A stretch of 64,000 bases of DNA from positions 124,001 through 188,000 of the forward strand of contig CAVZSM010000002.1 of the NCBI GenBank assembly GCA_963777905.1, in the 5' to 3' direction. This stretch comes from Trebonia sp963777905 (GTDB lineage: Bacteria > Actinomycetota > Actinomycetes > Streptosporangiales > Streptosporangiaceae). Below are positions 1 through 7,552 of this stretch, in pieces (position 1 is the stretch's first letter; every line of letters begins with the position of its first letter). Made by a program: the position numbers and the translations under genes. A model generated the notes under the pieces. That model had not been told where the DNA came from, made no database searches, and saw only the letters and a program-made list of their open reading frames with translations.

Positions 1-389
1 AGCTGGATGGTCCTGGCGCGGTCGGCCGCGGAGATGCCGGTGGTGATGCCGTTCCTCGCGTCCACGCTGATCGTGAACGCGGTGCCGTGGTGCTCCTGGT
101 TCTGGCTGGTCATCTGCGGCAGGTGCAGCCGGTCCAGGTCGGGGCCGAGCATCGGGACGCAGATCAGCCCGCGCGCGTAGCGGATCATGAAGGTGAGCAG
201 TTCCGGAGTGGCCTTGCTCGCGGCGAAGACGAGATCGCCCTCGTTCTCCCTGTCCTCGTCGTCGACGACGAGGACAGGGCGGCCCGCCGCGACGTCCGCG
301 ATCGCGCGGGCAACCTCGTCGAGCGGCACGTCGTGGCCTTGCTCGTCGCCGGGGCCGATGGCGCCGGCCGGTTCAGCAATGCAAGTCAC
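1..389 (-). CDS. ribBA: RibBA (DHBP synthase / GTP cyclohydrolase II), first copy, partial
   Basis: Amino-terminal 129 codons of the bifunctional riboflavin enzyme; the rest lies beyond the left edge. The DHBP-synthase half converts ribulose 5-phosphate to the four-carbon riboflavin precursor. The acidic metal/substrate motif DDEDRENEGDL is present. The start is the GTG at 389, inside a GTGA that overlaps the stop of ribE by 4 bases, so translation is probably coupled. The DNA matches 17766-18154 (the complete second copy) at about 99%; one visible difference changes Leu to Arg just before the VLVVDDED stretch. Whether this copy carries the cyclohydrolase half cannot be seen. Confidence 0.9.
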   Translation of the reverse strand, partial: MTCIAEPAGAIGPGDEQGHDVPLDEVARAIADVAAGRPVLVVDDEDRENEGDLVFAASKATPELLTFMIRYARGLICVPMLGPDLDRLHLPQMTSQNQEHHGTAFTISVDARNGITTGISAADRARTIQ

Positions 390-1018
390 TGCGCACCTCC
401 GAGCAGCTTCTCCACGTACTTGGCGATCACGTCGACCTCCAGGTTGACCGTCTCCCCTGGCTCCTTGACGCCAAGCGTCGTGCGGCTGAGCGTCTCGGGG
501 ATGAGGCTCACCTCGAACCAGTCGTCCCCGATCGCCGAGACGGTGAGGCTGATGCCGTCGACGGCGATGGAGCCCTTGTGCGCGACGTACCTGGCCAGGC
601 CGGGCGGGAGGCCGATGCGGACGACTTCCCAGTGCTCGTGCGGCGTCCTGTGCAGGACGGCGGCGGTGTCGTCGACGTGGCCCTGGACGAGGTGGCCGCC
701 GAGCCGGTCTTCGAGGCGGACCGAGCGCTCCAGGTTGACCTTGGTGCCCGGCGCGACGGCGGCGAGGCTGGACCGCTTGAGCGTCTCGCCCATCACGTCG
801 GCGGCGAAGCCGCGGGGCGGCGGGAGCGCGCTCCGGTCGCTGCCTGGCGGTTCGGCGAGGAGCACGGTGACGGTCAGGCAGACGCCGTTGACCGCGATGG
901 AATCACCAGGGCGAGTGTCCGCAGTGACCACGGCGCTGCGAACGTGAATGCGGGCGGAGTCCCCGAGATGCTCGACGGCCTCGACCTCGCCGAGATCCTC
1001 CACGATGCCCGTGAACAT
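386..1018 (-). CDS. ribE: Riboflavin synthase alpha chain, first copy
   Basis: Catalyses dismutation of two 6,7-dimethyl-8-ribityllumazines to riboflavin. The 210-residue protein has the two tandem lumazine-binding repeats of the family: it begins MFTGIVE, shows GDSIAVNGVCLTV in repeat 1 and GGHLVQGHVD, then KGSIAVDGISLTV in repeat 2. ATG at 1018 is preceded by a strong GGAGGAGG site that lies inside a conserved hairpin. It sits directly downstream of an FMN riboswitch and overlaps ribBA by 4 bases. It is a paralogue of 18151-18810: nearly identical over the 3' two-thirds, but clearly diverged over the 5' third, with an inter-repeat loop 9 residues shorter. Confidence 0.95.
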   Translation of the reverse strand: MFTGIVEDLGEVEAVEHLGDSARIHVRSAVVTADTRPGDSIAVNGVCLTVTVLLAEPPGSDRSALPPPRGFAADVMGETLKRSSLAAVAPGTKVNLERSVRLEDRLGGHLVQGHVDDTAAVLHRTPHEHWEVVRIGLPPGLARYVAHKGSIAVDGISLTVSAIGDDWFEVSLIPETLSRTTLGVKEPGETVNLEVDVIAKYVEKLLGGAQ

Positions 1019-1020
1019 CC

Positions 1021-1052
1021 GCGTCCTCCTCCGGTCCGGCTCCGGGGGACGC
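1021..1052 (-). promoter_or_regulatory. Hairpin covering the ribE Shine-Dalgarno (riboswitch expression platform)
   Basis: On the minus strand GCGTCC plus CCGG can pair with CCGG plus GGACGC, trapping the GGAGGAGG ribosome binding site in the 3' side of the stem. The same hairpin, with a slightly different loop, lies before the second ribE copy at 18813-18846. A 14-bp perfect palindrome (GATACGGCCGTATC, 1070-1083) lies between this hairpin and the aptamer in copy 1 only. Inference: FMN binding upstream favours this hairpin and shuts off translation. Confidence 0.6.
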
Positions 1053-1092
1053 GGGAATCATGCGGCCGCGATACGGCCGTATCACCCGTGCG

Positions 1093-1218
1093 CGCTGCCT
1101 CCCATCCGGACTTTAACCGTCGGTCCCGGAGTTCCACCGGGTCAACCAGCCGCGGATGCGGCCGGGTCGCGGACTATAACCGCCGGTTCGGAGTTTCACC
1201 GACCCCGGAGCACGCTTG
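1093..1218 (-). ncRNA. FMN riboswitch (RFN element), first copy
   Basis: The minus strand reads GGGGTCGGTGAAACTCCG, then CCGGCGGTTATAGTCCGCGA, then GGACCGACGGTTAAAGTCC and GGATGGGAGGCAG. These are the conserved blocks of the FMN aptamer in the correct order, with a variable stem in the middle. The 3' end lies about 75 bases before the ribE start. The 5' strand overlaps the last codons and stop (1196-1198) of the aroKB gene. It probably controls ribE-ribBA in response to FMN. Confidence 0.93.
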
Positions 1219-2767
1219 CACTGCGGCAACCGTCGGCGGGCACGCCGGACACCGGCCGGCCCAGGGCGTTCAGCACGACGAACCGCGTGCTCCCCCGGTA
1301 CTTCTTGTCTCGCCGCCAGGCCTCGCGCAGATCGCCGAGGCTGTACCGGCCGGAGACCGGCAGGCCGAGCCCGGTGAGCAACTCGCGGTGCAGCGCCACC
1401 AAGTCGTCGCCGATCCGGCCCTGCCTCCTGGCGAGATAGGCGGCGGCCATCATGCCGATCGCGACGGCCTCCCCGTCGTCGGCCACGTCCGGCCCGCTGA
1501 CCTGCTCGATCGCATGGCCGAAGGTATGCCCGTAGTTCAGGTACAGCCGGTCGCCCGCCTCGCGCTCGTCGCCGCTGACGATCCCCGCCTTCACCCGCAC
1601 GCTGCGCGCCACCACCTCGGCGAGCACGTCAGGGTCCCCGGCCCGCAGCCCGGCGGCCCGCTCGCGCAGCAGCCCGACCAGGTCGCCGCCGCTGATCAGC
1701 GCGTGCTTGACCACCTCGGCGAGCCCGGCCGCGTACTCGCGGCGGCCGCCCGTGGCCAGCCCGACATCGGAGACCACCACCACCGGCTGGTGCACGGTGC
1801 CGAGCAGGTTGCGGCCCTGCGGCAGGTTCAGCGAGGCCTTGCCGCCGACCGACGCGTCGGCCTGCGCGGCGAGCGTGGTCGGCACCAGCGCCAGCGGCAT
1901 CCCCCGGTTATAGGTGCTCGCGACGAACCCGGCGAGGTCGCAGACGACCTCGCCGCCGACCCCGACGATCAGGTCGTCGCGGTGCACGGCGAGGTCGGCG
2001 AGCTCGCTGCTGAGCTGCGCCACCGTGGCCAGGTCCTTGGCGCGCTGGCTGTCGGGCACCTCGATCAGCCGCGGCTCGAGCCCGGCGTTGCCGAGGGCGG
2101 CGCCCAGCGTCGCGGCCGCGTCCTTGTCCGCGGCGGCGGCGAGCAGCACCGCGGTCCGCGCGTACGGCAGCGACGGGAACAGCGGGCCGGCCTCGCCGAG
2201 CAGGCCGGCCCCGACGTGCACGTTATAGGTGCCGCCGGTGCAGGACACCAGCACGGTGGACGTGCCGGCCGGGACAGCGGGCGCCGCGACCAGCCGGGAG
2301 ATGACCTCCTGACAGATCGCCTCGGGCCGCCGCCCGTCCGTCGCCACGGTGAGCGTCGCAACATCCTGGTAGACCGCGAGCCGCCGCCGGTACAGTTCGT
2401 CGATGCCGGGGCGGGCGAGCAGCGGGCGGTAGGTGTCCCCCGCCACCCGCAGCATCGTCTCGGCGAAGCCGACGCTCAGGTACACGACCCGGGCGGATTT
2501 CAGCAGGTCGCGGGTGTCGGCGCGGTCCGCGGCGCCGCCGCCGAGGGCGAGCACCGCCTCCGGCCCGTCAAGCAGGCCCGCCACCACATCGCGCTCGAGT
2601 TCGCGGAAGGCAGGCTCGCCGTCCTCGTCGAAAATCTGCCGAACCGAGCGTCGTGACCGCTGCTCGATGACCAGGTCGCTGTCCACGAACGGGAGGCCGA
2701 GCCGGTCCGCGAGCATCCGGCCGATCGTGGTCTTGCCGGCGCCCATGAACCCGACGACGACGATCAC
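1196..2767 (-). CDS. Fused shikimate kinase / 3-dehydroquinate synthase-like protein
   Basis: A 523-residue fusion. Residues 1-170 are a shikimate kinase: P-loop GFMGAGKTT, DSD, FRELE, GGG, YRPLL and the distal Arg are all present. Residues 180-523 are a dehydroquinate-synthase fold: GVGGEVVCDLAGF, DASVGGK, GLAEVVKHAL and LNYGHTFGHAIE. Two key positions differ from active synthases: the third zinc ligand His of HGEAV is Asp (DDGEAV), and Lys of GKN is Arg (GRN). The start is the GTG in a GTGA overlap with aroQ; the open frame extends further upstream but only through aroQ. The C-terminus is short and its stop lies in the FMN aptamer. A full-length separate aroK and aroB stand in the same operon, so this is a paralogue, perhaps with an altered or lost second activity. 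Confidence 0.85.
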   Translation of the reverse strand: MIVVVGFMGAGKTTIGRMLADRLGLPFVDSDLVIEQRSRRSVRQIFDEDGEPAFRELERDVVAGLLDGPEAVLALGGGAADRADTRDLLKSARVVYLSVGFAETMLRVAGDTYRPLLARPGIDELYRRRLAVYQDVATLTVATDGRRPEAICQEVISRLVAAPAVPAGTSTVLVSCTGGTYNVHVGAGLLGEAGPLFPSLPYARTAVLLAAAADKDAAATLGAALGNAGLEPRLIEVPDSQRAKDLATVAQLSSELADLAVHRDDLIVGVGGEVVCDLAGFVASTYNRGMPLALVPTTLAAQADASVGGKASLNLPQGRNLLGTVHQPVVVVSDVGLATGGRREYAAGLAEVVKHALISGGDLVGLLRERAAGLRAGDPDVLAEVVARSVRVKAGIVSGDEREAGDRLYLNYGHTFGHAIEQVSGPDVADDGEAVAIGMMAAAYLARRQGRIGDDLVALHRELLTGLGLPVSGRYSLGDLREAWRRDKKYRGSTRFVVLNALGRPVSGVPADGCRSASVLRGR

Positions 2768-3222
2768 GGTGAGTCCTTGAGCAGCCCGGCGACGGCGCGC
2801 AGCGCCAGCGTGTAGGAGGCGAAGCCGAACCCGGCGATGATCCCGTCGGCGACCGGCGTGATCACCGACTCGTGCCGGAATCCCTCGCGCGCCGCGATGT
2901 TGGAGATGTGCACCTCCACCAGCGGCGCGGTGCGCATCTTCAGCGCGTCCATCAAGGCGAGCGAGTAGTGGGTGAGCGCGCCGGCGTTGAGCACGACGGG
3001 CAGCCCCTCGTCGCACGCCTCGTGCACCCAGGTGATCAGCTCGCCCTCGTACTCGGTCTGCCGGACCTCCACGGGCAGGCCGAGTTCCTTGCCTGCCGAT
3101 TCGCACAGCTCCACGAGGTCCGCGTAGGTCGCGGTGCCGTACACGGACGGCTCGCGCTTGCCGAGCCGGCCGAGGTTCGGCCCGTTCAGCACGAGCACCC
3201 GGCGGCCGCCCGGCGTGCTCAC
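2764..3222 (-). CDS. aroQ: 3-dehydroquinate dehydratase, type II
   Basis: Converts 3-dehydroquinate to 3-dehydroshikimate, step three of the shikimate pathway. At 152 residues it has the normal length of the small dodecameric type II enzymes. It shows LNGPNL near the N-terminus, LGKREPSVYG carrying the catalytic Arg and Tyr, NAGALTHYS (a variant of NPGAYTHYS that keeps Asn and His), and VEVHISN with the catalytic His. The start is GTG overlapping the aroB stop by 4 bases; the stop overlaps the aroKB fusion start. Fourth gene of the aro operon. Confidence 0.95.
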   Translation of the reverse strand: MSTPGGRRVLVLNGPNLGRLGKREPSVYGTATYADLVELCESAGKELGLPVEVRQTEYEGELITWVHEACDEGLPVVLNAGALTHYSLALMDALKMRTAPLVEVHISNIAAREGFRHESVITPVADGIIAGFGFASYTLALRAVAGLLKDSP

Positions 3223-4295
3223 GCCGACACCGCCTCGTAGGCCCGCGTGAGCAGTTCCTCCGGCGGGCTGTCGAAGATGACGGGGTTCCCCACGCCGTCA
3301 AGGATTACCATCCGCAGCCGGTCGCCGCGCGACTTCTTGTCCAGGCTCATCGTCTCGCGCAGGGCGGGCCAGGACCCGCGGGAGTACGAGACCGGCAGCC
3401 CGACCGAGGTGAGCGCCTCCCGGTGGGCCGCCACGTCAGCGTCGGTCAGGTGCCCGGCCAGGCGGCCGACCTCGGCCGCGAACACCATGCCGATGGCGAC
3501 CGCGTCGCCGTGCCGGAACCGGTAGCCTTCCAGCCGTTCGATCGCGTGGCCGAGCGTATGGCCGTAGTTGAGCATCTCCCGCTGCCCCGCCTCGCGCAGG
3601 TCGGCGGAGACCACCGCGGCCTTCACCAAGATCGCGCGCTCGACCAGCTCGCGGGTGTGCGGCCCGTGCGGTTCCGCCGCCCCCGCCGGGTCGGCCGCGA
3701 CCAGCCGCAGGATCTCGCCGTCGGCGATGAATCCCGCCTTGATCACCTCGGCGAGCCCGGCCACGTAGTCCTGGCGCGGCAGCGTCTCGAGCGTCGCCAG
3801 GTCCGCGAGCACTCCGGCCGGCGGGTGGAACGCGCCGACCAGGTTCTTGCCTTCCGGGATGTCGATCGCGGTCTTGCCGCCGACCGCCGCGTCGACCATG
3901 CCGAGCAGCGTGGTCGGGACCAGCACGAGGGGCACGCCGCGCAGCCAGGTGGCGGCCACGAACCCGGCCAGGTCGGTGGCCGCACCGCCGCCGATGCCCA
4001 CCACGCAGTCCGAACGGGTCACCCGTTCCTCCGCGAGCCAGGACCACAGCCGCGCGGCCACGGCGACGTCCTTGGCGGCCTCGCCGGCGGGGACCTCAGC
4101 GACGGCCACCGACAACCCGGCGTCGGCCAGCACCCGGCCGACGGGCCCGGCGACCGCGCCGAGGCCCTCGGGGTGGATGACCGCCGCCGTCCGCGCGCTC
4201 TTGCCGACCAGGTCCGGCAGCGCGCCGAGCATCCCGGTACCGACGATCACCTCGTACGGCCGCTCGCCGCCGACCTGAATCCGGGTCTCGGTCAT
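3219..4295 (-). CDS. aroB: 3-dehydroquinate synthase
   Basis: NAD- and metal-dependent cyclisation of DAHP to 3-dehydroquinate. It has 358 residues, normal for the family. All expected motifs are intact: GIGGGAATDLAGF, DAAVGGKTAID, GKN, GLAEVIKAGF, LNYGHTLGHAIE and the third zinc ligand in HGDAV. ATG at 4295 lies in an ATGA overlap with aroK. This is presumably the working DHQ synthase of the operon, in contrast to the altered copy fused to the downstream kinase. Confidence 0.96.
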   Translation of the reverse strand: MTETRIQVGGERPYEVIVGTGMLGALPDLVGKSARTAAVIHPEGLGAVAGPVGRVLADAGLSVAVAEVPAGEAAKDVAVAARLWSWLAEERVTRSDCVVGIGGGAATDLAGFVAATWLRGVPLVLVPTTLLGMVDAAVGGKTAIDIPEGKNLVGAFHPPAGVLADLATLETLPRQDYVAGLAEVIKAGFIADGEILRLVAADPAGAAEPHGPHTRELVERAILVKAAVVSADLREAGQREMLNYGHTLGHAIERLEGYRFRHGDAVAIGMVFAAEVGRLAGHLTDADVAAHREALTSVGLPVSYSRGSWPALRETMSLDKKSRGDRLRMVILDGVGNPVIFDSPPEELLTRAYEAVSA

Positions 4296-4846
4296 GCCCG
4301 CAGCCGCTTGGCGAGGTCGGCTGCCACCTCCTCGGGCGCCATGTCGTCGGTCGGTACGGTGATCGTCGCGAGTTCCGCGTAGACCGGGCGGCGTTCCTCG
4401 AGCATCGCGCGCAGCATCCCGCGCGGGTTGCCGGGGATCACGACCCGCGGCCGGTCCATACCGGTCCGCTTCGCGACCGCCGCGAAACCCGTCTCCAGGT
4501 AGACGATGGGCCGCCCGGCGATCATCCGGCGCACGGCGGGGTCGAGCACGGCGCCGCTGCCGAGCGCGAGGACGCCGCCACCCGGGCTGGACGCCCCGGA
4601 CGCCCCCGACGCCCCGGCCGACTCGAGCACGCGCGCGACGGCGGCCCGCTCCAGCTCACGGAACACCGGCTCGCCGTCATCCACGAAGATGTCCCCGACC
4701 GGCTTGCCTGCCGCGGCCGCCACCAGGTCGTCGGTGTCGGCGAACGGCACGCCGAGTTCGGCGGCGAGCAGCGCGCCCACCGATGACTTCCCTGCCGACG
4801 GCGGGCCGATCAGCACGACGACCGCGCCGGACCCGAGCGCGGTCAC
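4292..4846 (-). CDS. aroK: Shikimate kinase
   Basis: Phosphorylates shikimate at the 3-OH with ATP. The 184-residue protein has P-loop GPPSAGKSS, the DTD substrate aspartate, FRELE arginine, and the distal RPVY arginine of the adenine lid. The usual GGG substrate loop reads GSG, and the lid RPLL reads RPRV, so it is less canonical than the kinase half of the downstream fusion. A Ser/Gly/Ala repeat (GASGASGASS) is inserted before the loop. GTG start overlaps aroC by 4 bases. Confidence 0.93.
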   Translation of the reverse strand: MTALGSGAVVVLIGPPSAGKSSVGALLAAELGVPFADTDDLVAAAAGKPVGDIFVDDGEPVFRELERAAVARVLESAGASGASGASSPGGGVLALGSGAVLDPAVRRMIAGRPIVYLETGFAAVAKRTGMDRPRVVIPGNPRGMLRAMLEERRPVYAELATITVPTDDMAPEEVAADLAKRLRA

Positions 4847-6024
4847 GAGATCACCAGCGACTTCAGGTACCCCTCGGCGTTCCTGCGCAGCTCCTCTACC
4901 GAGTCGCCGCCGAACTTCTCTGTCGCCGCCTCGGCGAGCACCAGCGCCGCCATCGCCTCGGCGACCACGCCCGCCGCGGGCACCGCGGTCACGTCGCTGC
5001 GCTGGTTGATCGCCTTGGCGGGCTCGCCGGTCGACACGTCCACGGTCTCCAGGGCGCGCGGCACGGTGGAGATCGGCTTCATCGCCACCCGCACCCGCAG
5101 TACGTCACCGGTCGACATGCCGCCCTCGACGCCGCCGGCCCGGTTCGTCCGCCTGCGCACCCCGTCCGGCGCGAGGAAGATCTCGTCGTGCGCGCCGGAT
5201 CCGCGGCGGCCCGAGGTCACGAACCCGTCGCCGAACTCCACGCCCTTGATCGCCTGCACCGACATCAGCGCCCCGGCGAGCCGCGCGTCGAGCCGCCGGT
5301 CCCACTGGGTGAAGCTGCCGAGTCCCGGCGGCAGCCCGTACGCGAGCACCTCCACCACGCCGCCGAGCGTGTCGCCGTCCTTGCGCGCCGCGTCGACCTC
5401 GGCGATCATCGCGGCGCTCGTCTCCGCGTCGGCGCAGCGCAGCGGGTCTTCGTCGATCCGCGCCAGGTCCTCCGGTGCAGGCGGCGGCGCGTCGTCCGGC
5501 GCGGCCACCGCGCCGAGCGCCACCACGTGCGACAGGATCCGCACGCCAAGCGACTGGTCGAGCAGGCGCCTGGCGACCTCGCCGAGCGCGACCCGGGCCG
5601 CGGTCTCCCGGGCGCTGGCCCGCTCGAGGATCGGCCTGGCGTCGGTGTGCCCGAACTTCTGCATGCCCGCGAGGTCGGCGTGACCCGGCCGCGGCCTGGT
5701 CAGCGGCGCGTTGCGCGCCTGGTCCGCCAGTTCTCCGGCGTCGACCGGGTCCGGCGCCATGACCGTCTCCCACTTGGGCCACTCGCTGTTGCCCACCCGG
5801 ATCGCGACCGGCCCGCCCAGCGTGACGCCATGCCGCACGCCGCCGGTGAGCTCCACCTCGTCCTGCTCGAACTTCATCCGCGCGCCGCGTCCGTACCCGG
5901 CGCGCCGCCGCGCGAGCGCCGCCGCCACGTCACCGCTGGTGATCCGCACCCCCGCGGGGACGCCATCGCAGATCGCCACGAGCGCCCGTCCGTGCGACTC
6001 GCCTGCGGTCAGCCACCGAAACAT
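4843..6024 (-). CDS. aroC: Chorismate synthase
   Basis: FMN-dependent conversion of EPSP to chorismate, the last step of the pathway. The 393-residue protein begins MFRWLTAGESHG, the family signature, and carries RPGHADLAGMQKFGH and the ASARETAARVALGE helix. ATG at 6024 fits the family N-terminus better than the in-frame GTG at 6033; a GGGTG stretch lies just upstream. It is the first gene of the five-gene aro operon, so the promoter should lie in the 190-base gap before it. Confidence 0.95.
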   Translation of the reverse strand: MFRWLTAGESHGRALVAICDGVPAGVRITSGDVAAALARRRAGYGRGARMKFEQDEVELTGGVRHGVTLGGPVAIRVGNSEWPKWETVMAPDPVDAGELADQARNAPLTRPRPGHADLAGMQKFGHTDARPILERASARETAARVALGEVARRLLDQSLGVRILSHVVALGAVAAPDDAPPPAPEDLARIDEDPLRCADAETSAAMIAEVDAARKDGDTLGGVVEVLAYGLPPGLGSFTQWDRRLDARLAGALMSVQAIKGVEFGDGFVTSGRRGSGAHDEIFLAPDGVRRRTNRAGGVEGGMSTGDVLRVRVAMKPISTVPRALETVDVSTGEPAKAINQRSDVTAVPAAGVVAEAMAALVLAEAATEKFGGDSVEELRRNAEGYLKSLVIS

Positions 6025-6114
6025 GCTGTTCACCCTACAGTCAGCGCGCCCGGGTGCCGTACGCCGTGGCCACTGCGCGGACGCACCGGTCCCTTGGGGA
6101 CACGACCACGACCT

Positions 6115-6176
6115 AGGAGCAGAACGTTACGCTTTTCTTGCTGTTATCAGCGATTCGGCGTAATTTGCTGCTCCTC
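6115..6176. terminator. Inverted repeat between SseB-like gene and aro operon
   Basis: Arms 6115-6132 and 6159-6176 pair at about 15 of 18 positions (AGGAGCAG at the outside is perfect). It lies between the 3' end of the SseB-like gene and the start of aroC, both on the minus strand, so it could end transcription of the former. There is no clear U-tract. Confidence 0.35.
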
Positions 6177-6217
6177 AGTCGAGGGGCGCCTGCTGGTGAT
6201 GTCCCACGCGCGGTGAG

Positions 6218-6883
6218 TCATGGGGGACGGGAGTCAGCCGCGTACGTTCGGGATAAGGATGTTCTTATTTCTATGCCGCGGCGGAGGCGGGGGGCCAGGC
6301 GCATCGCTATCTGGCCGGCCGTTTCGCGGGCTTCGGCCATGTCCCTTGTCGCGAGGGTCACCGTCAGGTCGGCGTCGCGGCCGCCGGGCTCGAGGGTGAA
6401 GCCGCTGGTGACGGCCTCGATCTCGGCGCGGATGTCCGGGTCTTCGTGCGGCAGCGGCGGCGGCTCGCCGTTCGCGAGCGCGGTGAGCCTGGCGCCCTCG
6501 ACGACCAGCTGCACCGGGCCTGCCACGTCGATCACCGCCGCGTCGGCCTCGGCGCGCGCCGCAGCCCATACGCTGCGGCCGGGCACCGGGACGGGGCGGG
6601 CATCTTCCTTCCACCGCCGGAGCGCCTCGGTGCCGGTGAACGCGATGACCGCCTTGCGGCCGTCGTTGCCGATCAGCGTCGGCAGCGCCATCTCGGTTTC
6701 CTTCTCCGCGCCGCCCTCGCCGGCCTCGGCCAGCACGGCGACGACAGGGACGAGCAGCCTGGCGGCTGCGAGCGCGGTCAGCGCGGCGTGCTCGCTGCCG
6801 GTGCCGTCGGCGTACGCGGCGAGCGCCGCCTGGACGGCCGGCTCGGCGTCACCCGTGTCCCCCGTGGGCCTGCTGATGCGCAT
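6218..6883 (-). CDS. SseB family protein
   Basis: The 221-residue protein resembles the SseB family (actinobacterial members are common and have no proven role). Its middle shows the family pattern: PVVAVLAE, then LPTLIGNDGRKAVIAFTGTEALRRW, then a PVQLVVEGARLTALANGE strand-helix segment. No signal peptide or membrane helix is seen, so it is probably cytoplasmic. Monocistronic: about 190 bases separate it from aroC downstream and 230 from the divergent gene upstream. The name SseB reflects family membership only. Confidence 0.85.
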   Translation of the reverse strand: MRISRPTGDTGDAEPAVQAALAAYADGTGSEHAALTALAAARLLVPVVAVLAEAGEGGAEKETEMALPTLIGNDGRKAVIAFTGTEALRRWKEDARPVPVPGRSVWAAARAEADAAVIDVAGPVQLVVEGARLTALANGEPPPLPHEDPDIRAEIEAVTSGFTLEPGGRDADLTVTLATRDMAEARETAGQIAMRLAPRLRRGIEIRTSLSRTYAADSRPP

Positions 6884-7114
6884 GCAGCGACTTTACCGGT
6901 GTTCTGGTAGCCAGTCAGTCGCCGCTCTGCTACGAGGAGTAATTGATGCCACGAAAGTGCACTTTAAGCCCGCTACTGCCCGATCTCCACGGCACAATCG
7001 GTTGAGCGCACATTGCCGGATATGGGTACCTCGTGACCTGCGGCGACGTAAAGGCCTCCTGACCAGACCGGATGTGCGGAGCAGAGGTATCGGCGTGAGC
7101 GGGAAGGAGCGTCC

Positions 7115-7549
7115 GTGGGTTCGGCGTCACGCGAGTCGGCACAGCCTGCGCGCATACTTCCCGGCACGCCCATGCGGAAGGTTATACCGCCGCGGATGGT
7201 CGGCCCGTACATGAACGGGCAGCGCGGCGTGATCGCCGGATATGTGCACCGGGTGCGTGATGTGGTGTTCCGCAACACGGCAGACGCGTTCTATGCCCTG
7301 GGCCTAGGCTACGAAGGGTCGGACTATAAGCCCGACATGACCGAGATGTACTTCCTGTGCTGGCAGGCCAGGGAGATCGACGGATACGTCCCCGTGACAT
7401 CACGCGGCCCGGCCGAACCAGTTGAGTTCTACCTAGAGCCGATACAGATACCCATTGGCACCGCCCTCTGCCGGTTGGCAGACAGCGGCGAGGAGCCGGT
7501 CGCCCGGTACGACGGGCTGGCCTGGCGGCGACCCGCTAGAGAGGGGTGA
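7115..7549 (+). CDS. Conserved-looking small protein of unknown function
   Basis: 144 residues, no family recognised with confidence. The GTG at 7115 is chosen because GGAAGGAG stands 6 bases upstream; the internal ATG at 7171 has no such site. The protein has an ordered composition (GYVHRVRDVVFRNTADAFYALGLGYEG, with a GLGYEGS turn and several Trp/Tyr), and no signal peptide. Three bases separate it from the large gene that follows, so the two form an operon and may act together. Confidence 0.6.
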   Translation: MGSASRESAQPARILPGTPMRKVIPPRMVGPYMNGQRGVIAGYVHRVRDVVFRNTADAFYALGLGYEGSDYKPDMTEMYFLCWQAREIDGYVPVTSRGPAEPVEFYLEPIQIPIGTALCRLADSGEEPVARYDGLAWRRPAREG

Positions 7550-7552
7550 GAC

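Noticed and set aside
1..1230. Left-edge rib copy as a pure assembly duplicate of 17766-19075
   Set aside because: The 5' part of ribE differs in many positions and in length, and the flanking sequences differ, so two real loci are indicated.
578..2656. Long plus-strand open frame of 692 codons
   Set aside because: Antisense to ribE and the aroKB fusion; composition is that of a shadow frame.
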